Notes: a model not told the origin generated them from the letters alone. Shown: positions 18,972 to 27,975, counted from the first letter of the stretch. The stretch is 64,000 nt of DNA from an uncultured Ruminococcus sp. (GCF_947301925.1 NZ_CAMYUE010000013.1:1-64000), one strand, 5' to 3'. Numbers and translations are program-made.

Positions 18972-20272
18972 ATTTCCTTCAAAACATCTTTCATCACTTC
19001 ACACACATATGCCACTTCTTCATCTGTAAGCTTTGTATGAAGAGGAAGCGAGATAAGATTGTGATAATAATCATAGCTGTTCGGACATGCACTGCAATCT
19101 TTACCATAAGCCGTCATCATTGGAAGTGGCTTATAATGAACATTAGTGCATACTCCCAGCTCTGCGATATCTTTGATCAGCTGATTACGCTGTTCTTCAG
19201 AGATACTAGGAATACGCATGAGATAGAGATGATTTGAACTATCCATGCCATCAATATGATGATTAAGATGACTTACTCCGAGTTCATCACAAAGCGCATC
19301 ATATCTGTTTATTATCTCAGCTCTACGCTCCAACAGGCCAACATAACGATCTAACTGCTTCAAACCGATAGCAGCCATAATATCAGTCATGTTGCACTTA
19401 TACCATGCACCTATGATATCATACTCCCAACAACCGCACTTTGACTTTGACAGAGCGTCCTTATTCTGACCATGAAGTGACAGAAGTTGATAGAACTTGT
19501 ATATTTCCGCATTATCCACGCCTTCAATTGGTCTCCATGTAGCAGCTCCGCCCTCTGCGGTAGTAAAGTTCTTTACTGCATGGAATGAAAAAGAAGAAAA
19601 ATCAGCAATAGCACCGCAGTACAGTTCCTTTCCGCCAACAACACGGCTTGCTCCGAGACTGTGAGCACAGTCAGCAACAACAGTAACTCTACCTATAGCG
19701 TGTTGAATACGTGAGGAAAGATCGCCGAGTGGAGAGTCGTCAGACTCCAGAGGCTTGAACAACTCCTTCTTGCGCTCAACTATCTCAAAGATCCTGTCAT
19801 AATCAACTACTATTCCACCAAGATCAACAGGGATTATAGCCTTAGTCTTTTCGGTTATAGCTGCTTCAAGTTTATCATAATCCATCTCCGGAGCATGGCT
19901 ATACCTGTCGCCATCCTTCTGTATATCTACAAAAACTATCTTAGCACCGCAGTGAACAGCAGCTGATGCAGATGCAGTATATGTATACGCAGGAACAATC
20001 ACTTCATCTCCCGGCTGTATACCAAAGATGCGAAGATTCATCTCTTCTGCAGCGGTTGCTGAATTAAGACATACAACACGATTGCTGTATGCTTTCTTAT
20101 TCTCCTCTATAGTACAATCAATATCATTCTTTCCGGTTTCTATGTATGCCGCAAGACGGCGCTCCAAAAGCTTAACCCTCGGACCTGTTGTAATCCAGCC
20201 TGACTTTAATGCCTCAACAACCTCATTGATCTCTGCCTCAGAAATATCCGGTGGTGAAAACGGTATTTTCAT
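18956..20272 (-). CDS. DegT/DnrJ/EryC1/StrS family sugar aminotransferase
   Basis: A 438-residue PLP-dependent aminotransferase that forms amino sugars from NDP-keto-sugars. The N-terminus MKIPFSPPDISEAEINEV is family-typical, VVCLNSATAAEEM binds PLP phosphate, VDLGGIVVDYD follows, and the Schiff-base lysine lies in FHAVKNFTTAEGG. The frame is open to 20347, but GAAGGAAG sits just before ATG 20272. It is the first gene of the operon and overlaps the next by 16 bases. No NDP-hexose 4,6-dehydratase is present in the window, so the keto-sugar substrate must come from elsewhere. Confidence 0.9.
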   Translation of the reverse strand: MKIPFSPPDISEAEINEVVEALKSGWITTGPRVKLLERRLAAYIETGKNDIDCTIEENKKAYSNRVVCLNSATAAEEMNLRIFGIQPGDEVIVPAYTYTASASAAVHCGAKIVFVDIQKDGDRYSHAPEMDYDKLEAAITEKTKAIIPVDLGGIVVDYDRIFEIVERKKELFKPLESDDSPLGDLSSRIQHAIGRVTVVADCAHSLGASRVVGGKELYCGAIADFSSFSFHAVKNFTTAEGGAATWRPIEGVDNAEIYKFYQLLSLHGQNKDALSKSKCGCWEYDIIGAWYKCNMTDIMAAIGLKQLDRYVGLLERRAEIINRYDALCDELGVSHLNHHIDGMDSSNHLYLMRIPSISEEQRNQLIKDIAELGVCTNVHYKPLPMMTAYGKDCSACPNSYDYYHNLISLPLHTKLTDEEVAYVCEVMKDVLKEICGRG

Positions 20273-20380
20273 TTTTCTTCCTTCTTTCAAAACATCTTCT
20301 TCATAATAAACCCAATAACTGAATAATGTCTCTAACTTTGTATTCACCTAAAAATGAGTCCTAAACCATACCATTCTCAG

Positions 20381-20411
20381 AAAAAAGCAAAAGCAGGCAC
20401 AAAAAGCCTGC
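20381..20411 (-). terminator. Intrinsic terminator inside polysaccharide operon leader
   Basis: On the minus strand a GCAGGC/GCCTGC stem (20411-20406 with 20398-20393, seven-base loop) is followed by a T-rich tail ending in six T residues (20386-20381). It stands between the operon promoter and the first gene start at 20272, so a polymerase must read through it to express the operon. This is the layout of an attenuator. Confidence 0.75.
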
Positions 20412-20427
20412 ATATTATCCCTATTCC

Positions 20428-20481
20428 GGCTTTAGAATAGAACTTGCCCGTATAAGCGCAACTCTCCCCATATCTAAAGCC
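20428..20481 (-). promoter_or_regulatory. Leader hairpin preceding the attenuator
   Basis: In the leader RNA, GGCTTTAGA (20481-20473) pairs perfectly with TCTAAAGCC (20436-20428), enclosing an inner TTGC/GCAA helix. A second structured stretch sits further upstream (about 20600-20650), where CCGAT, CCGT and GGT can pair with ATCGG, ACGG and ACC. Stable hairpins before a leader terminator suggest either a ligand-sensing RNA or a recognition site for a processive antiterminator such as LoaP or an EAR-type element. I could not match any named riboswitch consensus. Confidence 0.5.
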
Positions 20482-20810
20482 TTTTACTATATTTTCAGAT
20501 AAAGCCACTACATACAGTCCTGCTCCTGAAATAAGCATAGTACTCATATAAACACCCCTTAAAAAACATTGATCGAACCTGTTTACGAATGCAAGATACC
20601 GATTCGCCTCCGTTGGTAGCCCCATAACCACGGATCGGCACTCCATAAATTAGTTCGTTGAAAGCTGATTGTTTTATGGCCTTCTGATTTACTACAGCAA
20701 CCACTTTCATGATTTTTCTGTAAACGGGAAGTAAGGCATTTATTGCACATAGCTTTCCGTATGAAATGCAGCTGCTTGCACTTAACAGATAATGTTTTTT
20801 AATATGTAAA

Positions 20811-20840
20811 ATTATATCATATTTTAATACTTCATGTCAA
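20811..20840 (-). promoter_or_regulatory. Promoter of the polysaccharide operon
   Basis: Minus-strand TTGACA (20840-20835) and TATAAT (20816-20811) are both perfect, with an 18-base spacer. Transcription would start near 20804 and enter a leader of about 420 bases before the terminator at 20381-20411. No other strong promoter was seen before 476. Confidence 0.8.
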
Positions 20841-21435
20841 TATATGGAAATCAACATTGTTTGCTATTTACAAATGAAAGCTCATTTTTATTCTAGTTTT
20901 ATATATTATTTTTTCAGAACAGTTTTCGCTCTGTATTACAACATTTAATTATTACATTGTGTAAATCATAAATTCTTTTTAACAATTAATTTTTAGACAA
21001 AACTTACACTTTCACGTATGAAATCGACTACAAAAATGGATTTGTTGTTCAAATTTCACAAAACGCTTTCACAATACTATCACAGTTAAAAATGCCATAG
21101 TAAAATCATATTTTTCCTTTTAGTTATACAGCCCTAATTATAGATACTCCCCATTAATTGCGAATCCTTTTTTTAATTCAAAATAACAAAATAACAACCT
21201 TTTTATGAGTAACAACTGTCAAAAGTGATTCAAAAGGATATATGCAACTGTGTTGCACATGAAGCGACAAGGGATAAATCTCCATAAAAGAAAAAACTAC
21301 CATAGTTGCAGTGATAATCAGCAAAGTAAAAGCCATAGCCTTTCTAAATGAATCATAATCAAGTAGGCTTATCCACCATCTTGCCCACTGAGCAACTGCC
21401 GAAAAATCGGTAGCAGCTTAGAGGGCGCTTTTATC
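20841..21435. other. AT-rich divergent intergenic region with a decayed-looking membrane ORF
   Basis: Between the divergent polysaccharide operon and the HTH-dehydrogenase gene lies about 600 bases without a convincing gene. On the minus strand an open frame runs from 21417 to 21178. Its only Met (21336) gives 52 residues, beginning MAFTLLIITATMVVFSFMEIYP, and the upstream in-frame part has no start codon (QWARWWISLLDYDSFRK). It could be a truncated membrane-protein relic. No ribosome site of useful spacing is visible. Confidence 0.4.
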
Positions 21436-21456
21436 TGTGTTACTACCAGTAACACA
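21436..21456. promoter_or_regulatory. Palindromic operator 1 upstream of HTH-dehydrogenase promoter
   Basis: A perfect palindrome with nine-base arms, TGTGTTACT and AGTAACACA, separated by ACC. It lies about 60 bases upstream of the -35 box. The same core recurs at 21569-21587, so it is a good candidate binding site for the HTH domain encoded by the gene itself. Confidence 0.75.
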
Positions 21457-21514
21457 AGCGTCACAATCTATAAACAATTCAGCTTTTATGAGTTTATGTT
21501 TGGCAACATTCATA

Positions 21515-21543
21515 TTGACTTTTGTCATAACATCTGCTATAAT
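21515..21543 (+). promoter_or_regulatory. Promoter of HTH-dehydrogenase gene
   Basis: TTGACT (21515-21520), a 17-base spacer and TATAAT (21538-21543). The predicted start point near 21550 lies just before operator 2 (21568-21588). The ribosome site AGGAGG is at 21595-21600. Confidence 0.8.
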
Positions 21544-21567
21544 AGTATCATTGTATAAGAAATTATT

Positions 21568-21588
21568 AGTGTTGCTGGTAGTAACACT
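21568..21588. promoter_or_regulatory. Palindromic operator 2 between promoter and start codon
   Basis: The arms GTGTTGCT and AGTAACAC flank GGT, one mismatch away from operator 1 and with the central triplet inverted. The site sits roughly 18-38 bases downstream of the predicted transcription start, where a bound repressor would block elongation or clearance. Confidence 0.75.
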
Positions 21589-21605
21589 TTGCATAGGAGG
21601 TACTT

Positions 21606-23099
21606 ATGAAGCATTTATCTTTGAAACTGCTTGCTGAGACTGTTGTAAGCAGAAGAAAGGCAATCAAGATGTCACAGGTCGTCCTGTCTGAAAAAACAGG
21701 CATCAACCGGTCAATCATCTCCAGGCTGGAAAGTGAAGACTATACACCGTCTGTAGATCAGCTCCTTGCACTCAGCACGGTCCTTGGTTTTGACAATGCT
21801 GATGTTCTGGAAGATGACGCAGTAGAGGCAGCACCGATTGAACGCAAGAAGATTGCTGTAGCGGGTACCGGTTATGTCGGACTGTCCCTTGCAGTTCTGC
21901 TTTCACAGCATAACGATGTAACGGCTGTGGATATCATACCTGAGAAAGTAAAGATGCTAAACAACTGGACAAGTCCTATTCAGGATGATTATATCGAAAA
22001 GTATCTTGCAGAACATGAGGAACGTAAATTGTCTCTTAAAGCTACAACAGACGGCGAATCTGCATATAAGGATGCTGATTTCATTATCGTTGCTGCGCCT
22101 ACAAACTATGATCCCAAGACCAATTTCTTTGACTGCTCAGCTGTTGAGGCTGTTCTTGAGCTTATCAAGAAGGTTACGAACAAAAAGAAGAATAAGCCTA
22201 CTATAGTAATCAAATCCACTATTCCTGTTGGATATACAGCCCAGGTTCGTGAAAAGCTAGGCATGGACAATATCATATTCAGCCCTGAGTTTCTCAGAGA
22301 ATCAAAAGCTCTCTATGATAACCTTTACCCCTCGCGTATCATTGTCGGCTCTGATGAAAAGAACAGGAAGGCTGCTGAGGAGTTCGCTGCCCTTTTACAG
22401 CATGGCGCCATCAAGCCGAATATTGACATTCTCTTTATGGCTACAACCGAGGCTGAGGCGGTGAAACTGTTTGCAAATACATACCTTGCGCTTCGTGTAA
22501 GCTACTTCAATGAACTTGATACCTATGCAGAGGTAAAGGGGCTTAAAACTGCCAATATTATCAAAGGTATCTGCCTTGATCCCCGTGTGGGCGACTACTA
22601 CAACAATCCTTCCTTCGGATATGGCGGCTACTGCCTGCCGAAGGACACAAAGCAGCTTCTTGCAAACTATCAGAATGTTCCTCAGAACATGATGTCTGCA
22701 ATCGTTGAAAGCAATCGTACTCGTAAGGACTTCATCGCAGACCGTATCATGGAGATCGCAGGCACTTACGGCAACAGTGCTGATTATTCCGCTGAACAGG
22801 AAAGCAAGCAGAAGGAAGTTGTTGTAGGAGTGTACAGACTTACAATGAAGTCAAATTCAGACAACTTCCGTCAGTCCTCAATACAGGGCGTTATGAAGCG
22901 AATCAAAGCAAAGGGTGCAACAGTTATCATCTATGAGCCGACGCTTGAAAACGGCAGCACATTCTTCGGTTCTCTCGTTGTGAATGATTTGAAGAAGTTC
23001 AAGAAAAAGTGCGGTTGTATCGTGGCTAACAGATATGACAGTGTTCTCGATGATGTTGAAGAAAAGGTATATACAAGAGATCTGTTCCGAAGAGATTAA
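21606..23099 (+). CDS. XRE-type HTH fused to UDP-glucose/UDP-sugar dehydrogenase
   Basis: A 497-residue fusion. Residues about 8-65 form an XRE/Cro helix-turn-helix ([20 protein letters not shown], then [17 protein letters not shown]). After an acidic linker, the NAD-binding fold begins at [16 protein letters not shown] (GTGYVG at 87-92), followed by the middle helical domain and the active-site motif [15 protein letters not shown] with catalytic Cys343. The dehydrogenase part would oxidise UDP-glucose to UDP-glucuronate in two NAD-dependent steps (UDP-GlcNAc or ManNAc remain possible). AGGAGG precedes ATG 21606. Two palindromes around its promoter suggest that the protein controls its own gene. 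It is followed after three bases by an epimerase. Confidence 0.9.
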   Translation: MKHLSLKLLAETVVSRRKAIKMSQVVLSEKTGINRSIISRLESEDYTPSVDQLLALSTVLGFDNADVLEDDAVEAAPIERKKIAVAGTGYVGLSLAVLLSQHNDVTAVDIIPEKVKMLNNWTSPIQDDYIEKYLAEHEERKLSLKATTDGESAYKDADFIIVAAPTNYDPKTNFFDCSAVEAVLELIKKVTNKKKNKPTIVIKSTIPVGYTAQVREKLGMDNIIFSPEFLRESKALYDNLYPSRIIVGSDEKNRKAAEEFAALLQHGAIKPNIDILFMATTEAEAVKLFANTYLALRVSYFNELDTYAEVKGLKTANIIKGICLDPRVGDYYNNPSFGYGGYCLPKDTKQLLANYQNVPQNMMSAIVESNRTRKDFIADRIMEIAGTYGNSADYSAEQESKQKEVVVGVYRLTMKSNSDNFRQSSIQGVMKRIKAKGATVIIYEPTLENGSTFFGSLVVNDLKKFKKKCGCIVANRYDSVLDDVEEKVYTRDLFRRD

Positions 23100-23102
23100 G
23101 AT

Positions 23103-24173
23103 ATGAACAAAACACGAATTGATTTAAACGAAAAGACTATCCTTGTGACAGGCTCTCCTGGATTTATCGGTGCAAACCTTGTGCTGAGACTGCTGAAAGA
23201 AATGTCTTCGGGCACAGTTGTGAGCCTCGATAACATGAACGACTACTATGATCCGTCACTGAAAGAATATCGCCTTTCAATTATAAAAGACGCTGCTATA
23301 ACTTCGCCTGTCAATCACATATTCGTTAAAGGCTCGATTGGAGACAAGGCGCTGATAGATAAGCTGTTTGCGGAATATCACTTTGATATAGTGGTCAATT
23401 TAGCAGCACAGGCAGGAGTTCGCTATTCAATTGACCATCCTGATGTATACATAGAGTCAAACATTATCGGCTTCTATAATATCCTTGAAGCCTGCCGTCA
23501 TAACCCTGTTGAGCATCTGGTATATGCATCCAGCTCCTCTGTATATGGTGGAAACAAGAAGGTGCCATTCAGCGTAGACGATAAGGTTGACAATCCTGTA
23601 TCGCTATATGCAGCAACCAAGAAGTCGGACGAACTTATTGCTCATTCTTATTCTAAGCTTTACAATATACCGTCTACAGGCTTACGTTTCTTCACAGTCT
23701 ACGGCCCAGCAGGCAGACCTGATATGTTCTACTACTCGGCAACAAATACACTTGCCAATAATGGTACTATAAAGATATTCAACTATGGTAACTGTAAGCG
23801 AGATTTTACGTACATTGATGATATTGTTGAAGGCGTGTACAGAGTAATGCAGGGTGCGCCTAAGAAGCAGAACGGTGAGGACGGTCTGCCTGTACCACCT
23901 TACGCATTATACAATATCGGCGGCGGTACTCCTGAGAACCTGCTCGATTATATCAGCACTTTACAAGAAGAGCTTGTGACTGCTGGCGTTCTTCCTGCTG
24001 ACTATGACTTCGAGGCACACAGAGAGCTTGTAGGAATGCAGCCCGGAGATGTGCCTGTGACCTATGCTGACAGCAAGGGCCTTGAAGATGATTACGGCTT
24101 CAGACCGACTATCGGTATCCGTGAGGGACTGAGAAAGTTCGCTCAGTGGTACAGTGAATATTATACGCGCTGA
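23103..24173 (+). CDS. NAD-dependent epimerase, UDP-glucuronate 4-epimerase type
   Basis: A 356-residue extended short-chain dehydrogenase. It has TILVTGSPGFIGANLVLRLL at the N-terminus (the Rossmann GxxGxxG reads GSPGFIG), LDNMNDYYDPSLKEYR, which is typical of the UDP-glucuronate epimerase subgroup, VNLAAQAGVRYSIDHP, and the catalytic YAATKK. The C-terminus carries GMQPGDVPVTYADSKGLEDD, also typical. It probably turns UDP-glucuronate into UDP-galacturonate. It is translationally close to the upstream dehydrogenase and forms a two-gene uronic-acid donor operon divergent from the polysaccharide genes. Confidence 0.92.
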   Translation: MNKTRIDLNEKTILVTGSPGFIGANLVLRLLKEMSSGTVVSLDNMNDYYDPSLKEYRLSIIKDAAITSPVNHIFVKGSIGDKALIDKLFAEYHFDIVVNLAAQAGVRYSIDHPDVYIESNIIGFYNILEACRHNPVEHLVYASSSSVYGGNKKVPFSVDDKVDNPVSLYAATKKSDELIAHSYSKLYNIPSTGLRFFTVYGPAGRPDMFYYSATNTLANNGTIKIFNYGNCKRDFTYIDDIVEGVYRVMQGAPKKQNGEDGLPVPPYALYNIGGGTPENLLDYISTLQEELVTAGVLPADYDFEAHRELVGMQPGDVPVTYADSKGLEDDYGFRPTIGIREGLRKFAQWYSEYYTR

Positions 24174-24387
24174 ATATCCGTCAACATAATGAGTGAAAAA
24201 GCATGCCTAAAATGAATATGCTTATATGTATGGAAAGGTACGCTACATTAGAATATTTGTCCATTATTTGTTACTTAGCGTGGCAAAAAGACACCAAAAA
24301 TCAGTAAAAATGAACTTAAATGAATTGCTCTAAAAGCGACGTAATACAGGCGATTACTTTAAAAAACCACAAATCACAAAAAGTGCT

Positions 24388-24633
24388 TTAGGTCTTCTTT
24401 CTTTTATTTATTTCATGATGTTTCGGTTGTTTTATGGATAGTCCCTGCATAAGCCATGTGATGTACTCTCCATTCTCAGTTGTCCCCTCTTGTGTGGTCG
24501 CTTCTTCTTCGGAAATAGCAGAAACTTCGCTAATTGCTTTATCCTCCACATCATCGGCAACTTTCTTTTCACAGCCTATAAATGTGCATATCACGGCTGT
24601 CAATGCAATAATTCCTGCGATTACTTTTTGCAT
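24388..24633 (-). CDS. Small putative lipoprotein
   Basis: An 81-residue protein with a lipoprotein signal, MQKVIAGIIALTAVICTFIGC, in which Cys21 is the likely lipidation site. After that comes an acidic, Ser/Thr/Glu-rich linker (VEDKAISEVSAISEEEATT) and a basic C-terminus (HHEINKRKKT). AAGGAG lies upstream of the ATG. No domain is recognisable. The very short mature part makes it possible that it is a truncated larger lipoprotein. Confidence 0.6.
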   Translation of the reverse strand: MQKVIAGIIALTAVICTFIGCEKKVADDVEDKAISEVSAISEEEATTQEGTTENGEYITWLMQGLSIKQPKHHEINKRKKT

Positions 24634-25041
24634 AATCTAATTTCTCCTTGAGAGAATAAATATTTTAGACAAATTATATCATATCGCCACTGTGAAGTAA
24701 AGAAATAAACTTTATGATGGCGACCTCTCAGATATAATCTCATCAAATTCTGTTGGGAAGTCTCTGTCAGCTTCATCTTCTGTGTCATTTGAAGGCTTAT
24801 TGTATCCAGCAAACTCTACGCTTTCAGCATTGATAAATAAAGGCGGTACAATGTGTACCGCCTCTATTATAATTATATTAGGAAGATTTACTTGCGTTAA
24901 AGTATTTACGACAACAGTCTGATTGATCGGAGCAAGTCGATAACTTAATGACATTACCCTCAACGGGGAGCTTTGGTTTATTACGAATTGATTTGAATGT
25001 AACTCCAACAGGAAGCTATGTATCATAAGAATGCAATACGG
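24634..25041. other. Intergenic region downstream of the beta-glucosidase
   Basis: These roughly 400 bases hold the terminator at 24841-24863 and little else. A 104-codon minus-strand frame (24712-25026) crosses that terminator and has no ribosome site, so I do not call it a gene, although its acidic C-terminal part looks somewhat protein-like and may be a relic. Confidence 0.45.
24841..24863 (-). terminator. Terminator after the GH3 gene
   Basis: A perfect ten-base inverted repeat, AGGCGGTACA and TGTACCGCCT with a three-base loop, followed on the minus strand by TTATTTAT. It stands about 180 bases after the beta-glucosidase stop and may also serve plus-strand transcripts. Confidence 0.7.
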
Positions 25042-27369
25042 TCATCGTTTCAAATAACGCATCTGCCGTAAGATATTGATAAACTCAGCATACGCTTCAT
25101 CAGAACACCCCGAGTTATTAAGAACCTTCTCAATACTGTCTTTTGCTGTGTATTGATATGTTGAGAGTACATTCTCCCATGAAAGCTCGTGAGTTTGAAA
25201 AAAACTGTAAAGTGCAGCTTTCAGCTCTGGGTTTTCATATATTTCCTTAATGCTTGTATGTTCGCCCCAGCTGTATGGCGATTCACCGTTATATCTCAGA
25301 ATTATACCGGAAGGATCACTCCAGTCGATGGTGTTTGAATCCCCGACTGTCGCATTCAGCACATACTCACCGTCCTCAAGTGTCCATCCATGAAGATCAG
25401 GATCCCAACTTTCAAAAGAACGCCTTTCAACGTGAAGATGTACTGTCACTGTCTGATGAGGTTCTATGTATACCTTTTTAAATGCACAGAGTTCACAGAC
25501 AGGCTTGGTCAGCATTGATTCAGGATCATGCACATAAACCTGTACTACCGTCTTTCCCGCGGCTTCACCTGTGTTTCCTACATCTGCTGTCAGTTCAATT
25601 CCGTTTTCGATACTACCGCTTTCAACGCGAAGATTGCGAACTTCAAACGTAGAATATGAAAGTCCGTAACCCAAATAGTACCTGGCATAATCTGCTTCGG
25701 GATTACGGTGACGGCGTGTCGCATAATAACGGTAGCCGACAAAAATACCTTCTCCGTAGTTAACAGTCATACTATCACCGGGAAAGTTAAGGTATGTCGG
25801 CATATGATCCTCACTGTACGGAAAGGTCAGCGGCAGACGTCCTGACGGATTTACATTTCCGCAGAGAATATCAGCAATCGCAGCAGCTCCCTGCATTCCC
25901 GGCAGTGAGACCCAAAATACAGCATCAAACAAATCAAATACTGCACCTGTAACAGGACCTGATATATTCAGTATCAAAACAGAGCGCATATTATTACGCT
26001 TAGCATATCCGCAAAGCTCTCTTATACGTTCCATTTCATTATTATCAACGGATAACGTTTTGCGGTCGTTGCCCTCCTGTCCGGCAACATTAAGCACATA
26101 GACTACCGTATCAGCTTCATCGTACAAACCAGTCCGAACACACTCAAAATGCCTGTGTAATTCTGAACATAAGTCTGTATTCCGATCAGTGCGAACGCAG
26201 GCGCTCCCCTCTCCGCAAGTTAGCAGTTCTCCGCCCATTGTTCCCATAAGTGCAATTTTGGAAGAAACAGGCAGCGGACAGCATTTTTGTTCAGGGGCAG
26301 TGGCGCAGAAAGAGTTTTTCAGCATGACGATCCCCTCTGCAGCAGCTTTATATGCGGTATGGTCGGTCATTTCTATATTGATATGCCCCGTTGGCGGCAA
26401 TACATATTTCCGGGCAAGAGCAATGGCACGTTCTGCTGATACTGCTAGCTTTTCAGGGTCAAGTGTTCCGTCTGCCAGTGCTTTTCTGAGAGGTTCAGGC
26501 GAAACAGGCCCAGGCATATTCACATCGCACCCTGCATTAACTGCTGCGGCAGGGTGATACACTGCTCCCCAATCGCTCATAACAAGGCCCCCGAAGCCCC
26601 AGTCTTCACGGAGAAGCTCCGTCAGCAGCCATTTGTTTTCAGTACACGGTACACCGTTTATCTGATTATATGCAGCCATTACGGTTGCACAGCCTGCTTT
26701 AACGCAGGCCTCAAAGCCCGGAAGATAAAGCTCGTAAAGAGCACGTTCCGATATTATCTCATTTATTCCCTGACGGTTGGTTTCCTGATTATTTGCAGCA
26801 AAATGCTTAACATTTGCCGCACCCCCCTGAGACTGTACGCCTTTTACAAGCTCGGGAGCAAGCTTCGTAATAAGGAAAGGATCCTCGGAGTAACCCTCAA
26901 ATAGCCGCCCTGCTCTGAGGTCACGATGAAGATTTATGTTCGGTGTTCCAAGCAGTACATGAACACCGTAGGCCCGAGCCTCATGTCCAAGTGCCAGACC
27001 GACCTGATATACTGTTTCAGGATCCCATGTTGCTCCAAGCAGCATACCCGGCGGATAACAGCCCGGAGCTGTCATTTCAGGTATAATCGCCCGAAGCTGT
27101 GCACACAGCCAGTTGTATAGGTCGATTTCTTCCCGAGAATCAAGCAGATCAGGCTTATAGAAATTCTCAAGTACTTTTCTGAATACAGCAGTACCTTTTT
27201 CGGGATGATCTGCTTTTTCCATTATATCACCGAACAGCTGCTCAAAGTTAAGACCCGTTCCTCCGTCAAGCATCTGAATATGCGGAACTTCCTTCTGCGG
27301 CAGTTCGCCCATGCCAAAAAAAGACTGCCCGTTTATCATTGTGATCTGTTCGTCAGTTGTCAGTTCCAT
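25042..27369 (-). CDS. Glycoside hydrolase family 3 beta-glucosidase
   Basis: A roughly 775-residue GH3 enzyme that removes terminal beta-linked glucose (or a related sugar) from oligosaccharides. The (beta/alpha)8 domain shows GRLFEGYSEDPFL, KHFAANNQETNRQGINE and the nucleophile motif VMSDWGAVYHP (Asp in SDW). The second domain has NPSGRLPLTFPYSEDHMP, and a fibronectin III-like domain closes the chain (VQVYVHDPE and others), followed by about 70 extra residues. There is no signal peptide, so it acts in the cytoplasm on imported cello- or other oligosaccharides. GGGAGA supports ATG 27369 rather than TTG 27375. Confidence 0.95.
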   Translation of the reverse strand: MELTTDEQITMINGQSFFGMGELPQKEVPHIQMLDGGTGLNFEQLFGDIMEKADHPEKGTAVFRKVLENFYKPDLLDSREEIDLYNWLCAQLRAIIPEMTAPGCYPPGMLLGATWDPETVYQVGLALGHEARAYGVHVLLGTPNINLHRDLRAGRLFEGYSEDPFLITKLAPELVKGVQSQGGAANVKHFAANNQETNRQGINEIISERALYELYLPGFEACVKAGCATVMAAYNQINGVPCTENKWLLTELLREDWGFGGLVMSDWGAVYHPAAAVNAGCDVNMPGPVSPEPLRKALADGTLDPEKLAVSAERAIALARKYVLPPTGHINIEMTDHTAYKAAAEGIVMLKNSFCATAPEQKCCPLPVSSKIALMGTMGGELLTCGEGSACVRTDRNTDLCSELHRHFECVRTGLYDEADTVVYVLNVAGQEGNDRKTLSVDNNEMERIRELCGYAKRNNMRSVLILNISGPVTGAVFDLFDAVFWVSLPGMQGAAAIADILCGNVNPSGRLPLTFPYSEDHMPTYLNFPGDSMTVNYGEGIFVGYRYYATRRHRNPEADYARYYLGYGLSYSTFEVRNLRVESGSIENGIELTADVGNTGEAAGKTVVQVYVHDPESMLTKPVCELCAFKKVYIEPHQTVTVHLHVERRSFESWDPDLHGWTLEDGEYVLNATVGDSNTIDWSDPSGIILRYNGESPYSWGEHTSIKEIYENPELKAALYSFFQTHELSWENVLSTYQYTAKDSIEKVLNNSGCSDEAYAEFINILRQMRYLKR

Positions 27370-27428
27370 GTACAATCTCCCTTCTGCAGAATAACCATCG
27401 TGTTTTCATTCATTATACCATGCAATTG

Positions 27429-27530
27429 TTAAGTTTTCAAGGTGCTCCATGCCCTCCTGTATGCAGAAAGCGATAATTCTATGTAACGATCACAAGCGGC
27501 CTTGCAAATTATACAGGTCTTGATGATCAT
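27429..27530 (-). CDS. Possible 33-residue small protein
   Basis: A short frame starting MIIKTCIICKAACDRYIEL has an excellent ribosome site (AAGGGGGG, four bases before the ATG). It follows the acidic ORF at 27577-27831 within 50 bases. Three clustered cysteines and a basic C-terminus (SAYRRAWSTLKT) are visible. It matches no family I know. It could be a real small protein or chance. Confidence 0.35.
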   Translation of the reverse strand: MIIKTCIICKAACDRYIELSLSAYRRAWSTLKT

Positions 27531-27576
27531 ATATCCCCCCTTTCTTTCTGTCTGAGTGGGCTTACCGCCCCTCAGT

Positions 27577-27831
27577 TTATTCTTCTTCATCAGGATCACT
27601 GAAAACAAAATCGTCTTCATCATCGCCGAAATCTTCATATCCTTGAATTGAATCTCCCCAGTCATATAAGTCTTCAGCAGAAATAAAGTCATCATCATCT
27701 GTTCCCTTTATAGTTCCTTTTATATCGTTAATATGAGATTTAGCTTCCTGTGCAGTAATACACTTGAAGCTGAACTCCTTTTTTATATGACGAAGCTGCT
27801 GTTTCCTACAACCAAAATAGTATGGCAACAT
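27577..27831 (-). CDS. Small acidic protein of unknown function
   Basis: An 84-residue frame whose N-terminal half is basic (CRKQQLRHIKKEFSFK) and whose C-terminal half is extremely acidic and aromatic (ISAEDLYDWGDSIQGYEDFG, then DDEDDFVF and PDEEE). The composition looks coding, but no ribosome site lies before the ATG, so the true start may be lost and this may be the tail of a truncated gene. A 7-bp hairpin lies 30 bases upstream (27860-27878). No function can be proposed. Confidence 0.45.
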   Translation of the reverse strand: MLPYYFGCRKQQLRHIKKEFSFKCITAQEAKSHINDIKGTIKGTDDDDFISAEDLYDWGDSIQGYEDFGDDEDDFVFSDPDEEE

Positions 27832-27859
27832 TGTTTCATCAATAAGGAAATAATAGAAA

Positions 27860-27878
27860 TGTCGCCACTAAGGCGACA
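27860..27878. terminator. Hairpin TGTCGCC/GGCGACA
   Basis: A perfect 7-bp stem with a five-base loop, followed on the plus strand by ATCCATTTTTG. It is a weak intrinsic-terminator candidate for unseen plus-strand transcription, and it separates the minus-strand small ORFs from the LRR gene promoter. Confidence 0.4.
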
Positions 27879-27975
27879 ATCCATTTTTGAATTCATTTAC
27901 ATGGAACTGATCAACTGTCACCTCTTATGGAAGCAGTATCTTCCTACATAGGAGGGCGTATACGCGGATAATCTA

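Noticed and set aside
20377..20710. Two overlapping small minus-strand ORFs in the polysaccharide leader, one starting MKVVAVVNQK like ParA proteins
   Set aside because: The similarity ends after about ten residues, neither frame has a ribosome site, and the region is better explained as structured leader RNA ending in a terminator.
20500..20800. c-di-GMP, c-di-AMP (ydaO) or PreQ1 riboswitch in the polysaccharide leader
   Set aside because: Some G-rich loops look suggestive, but the conserved core strings of these classes could not be found.
24712..25026. 104-residue minus-strand ORF
   Set aside because: It runs through a perfect terminator hairpin (24841-24863) and lacks a ribosome site; at most a relic.
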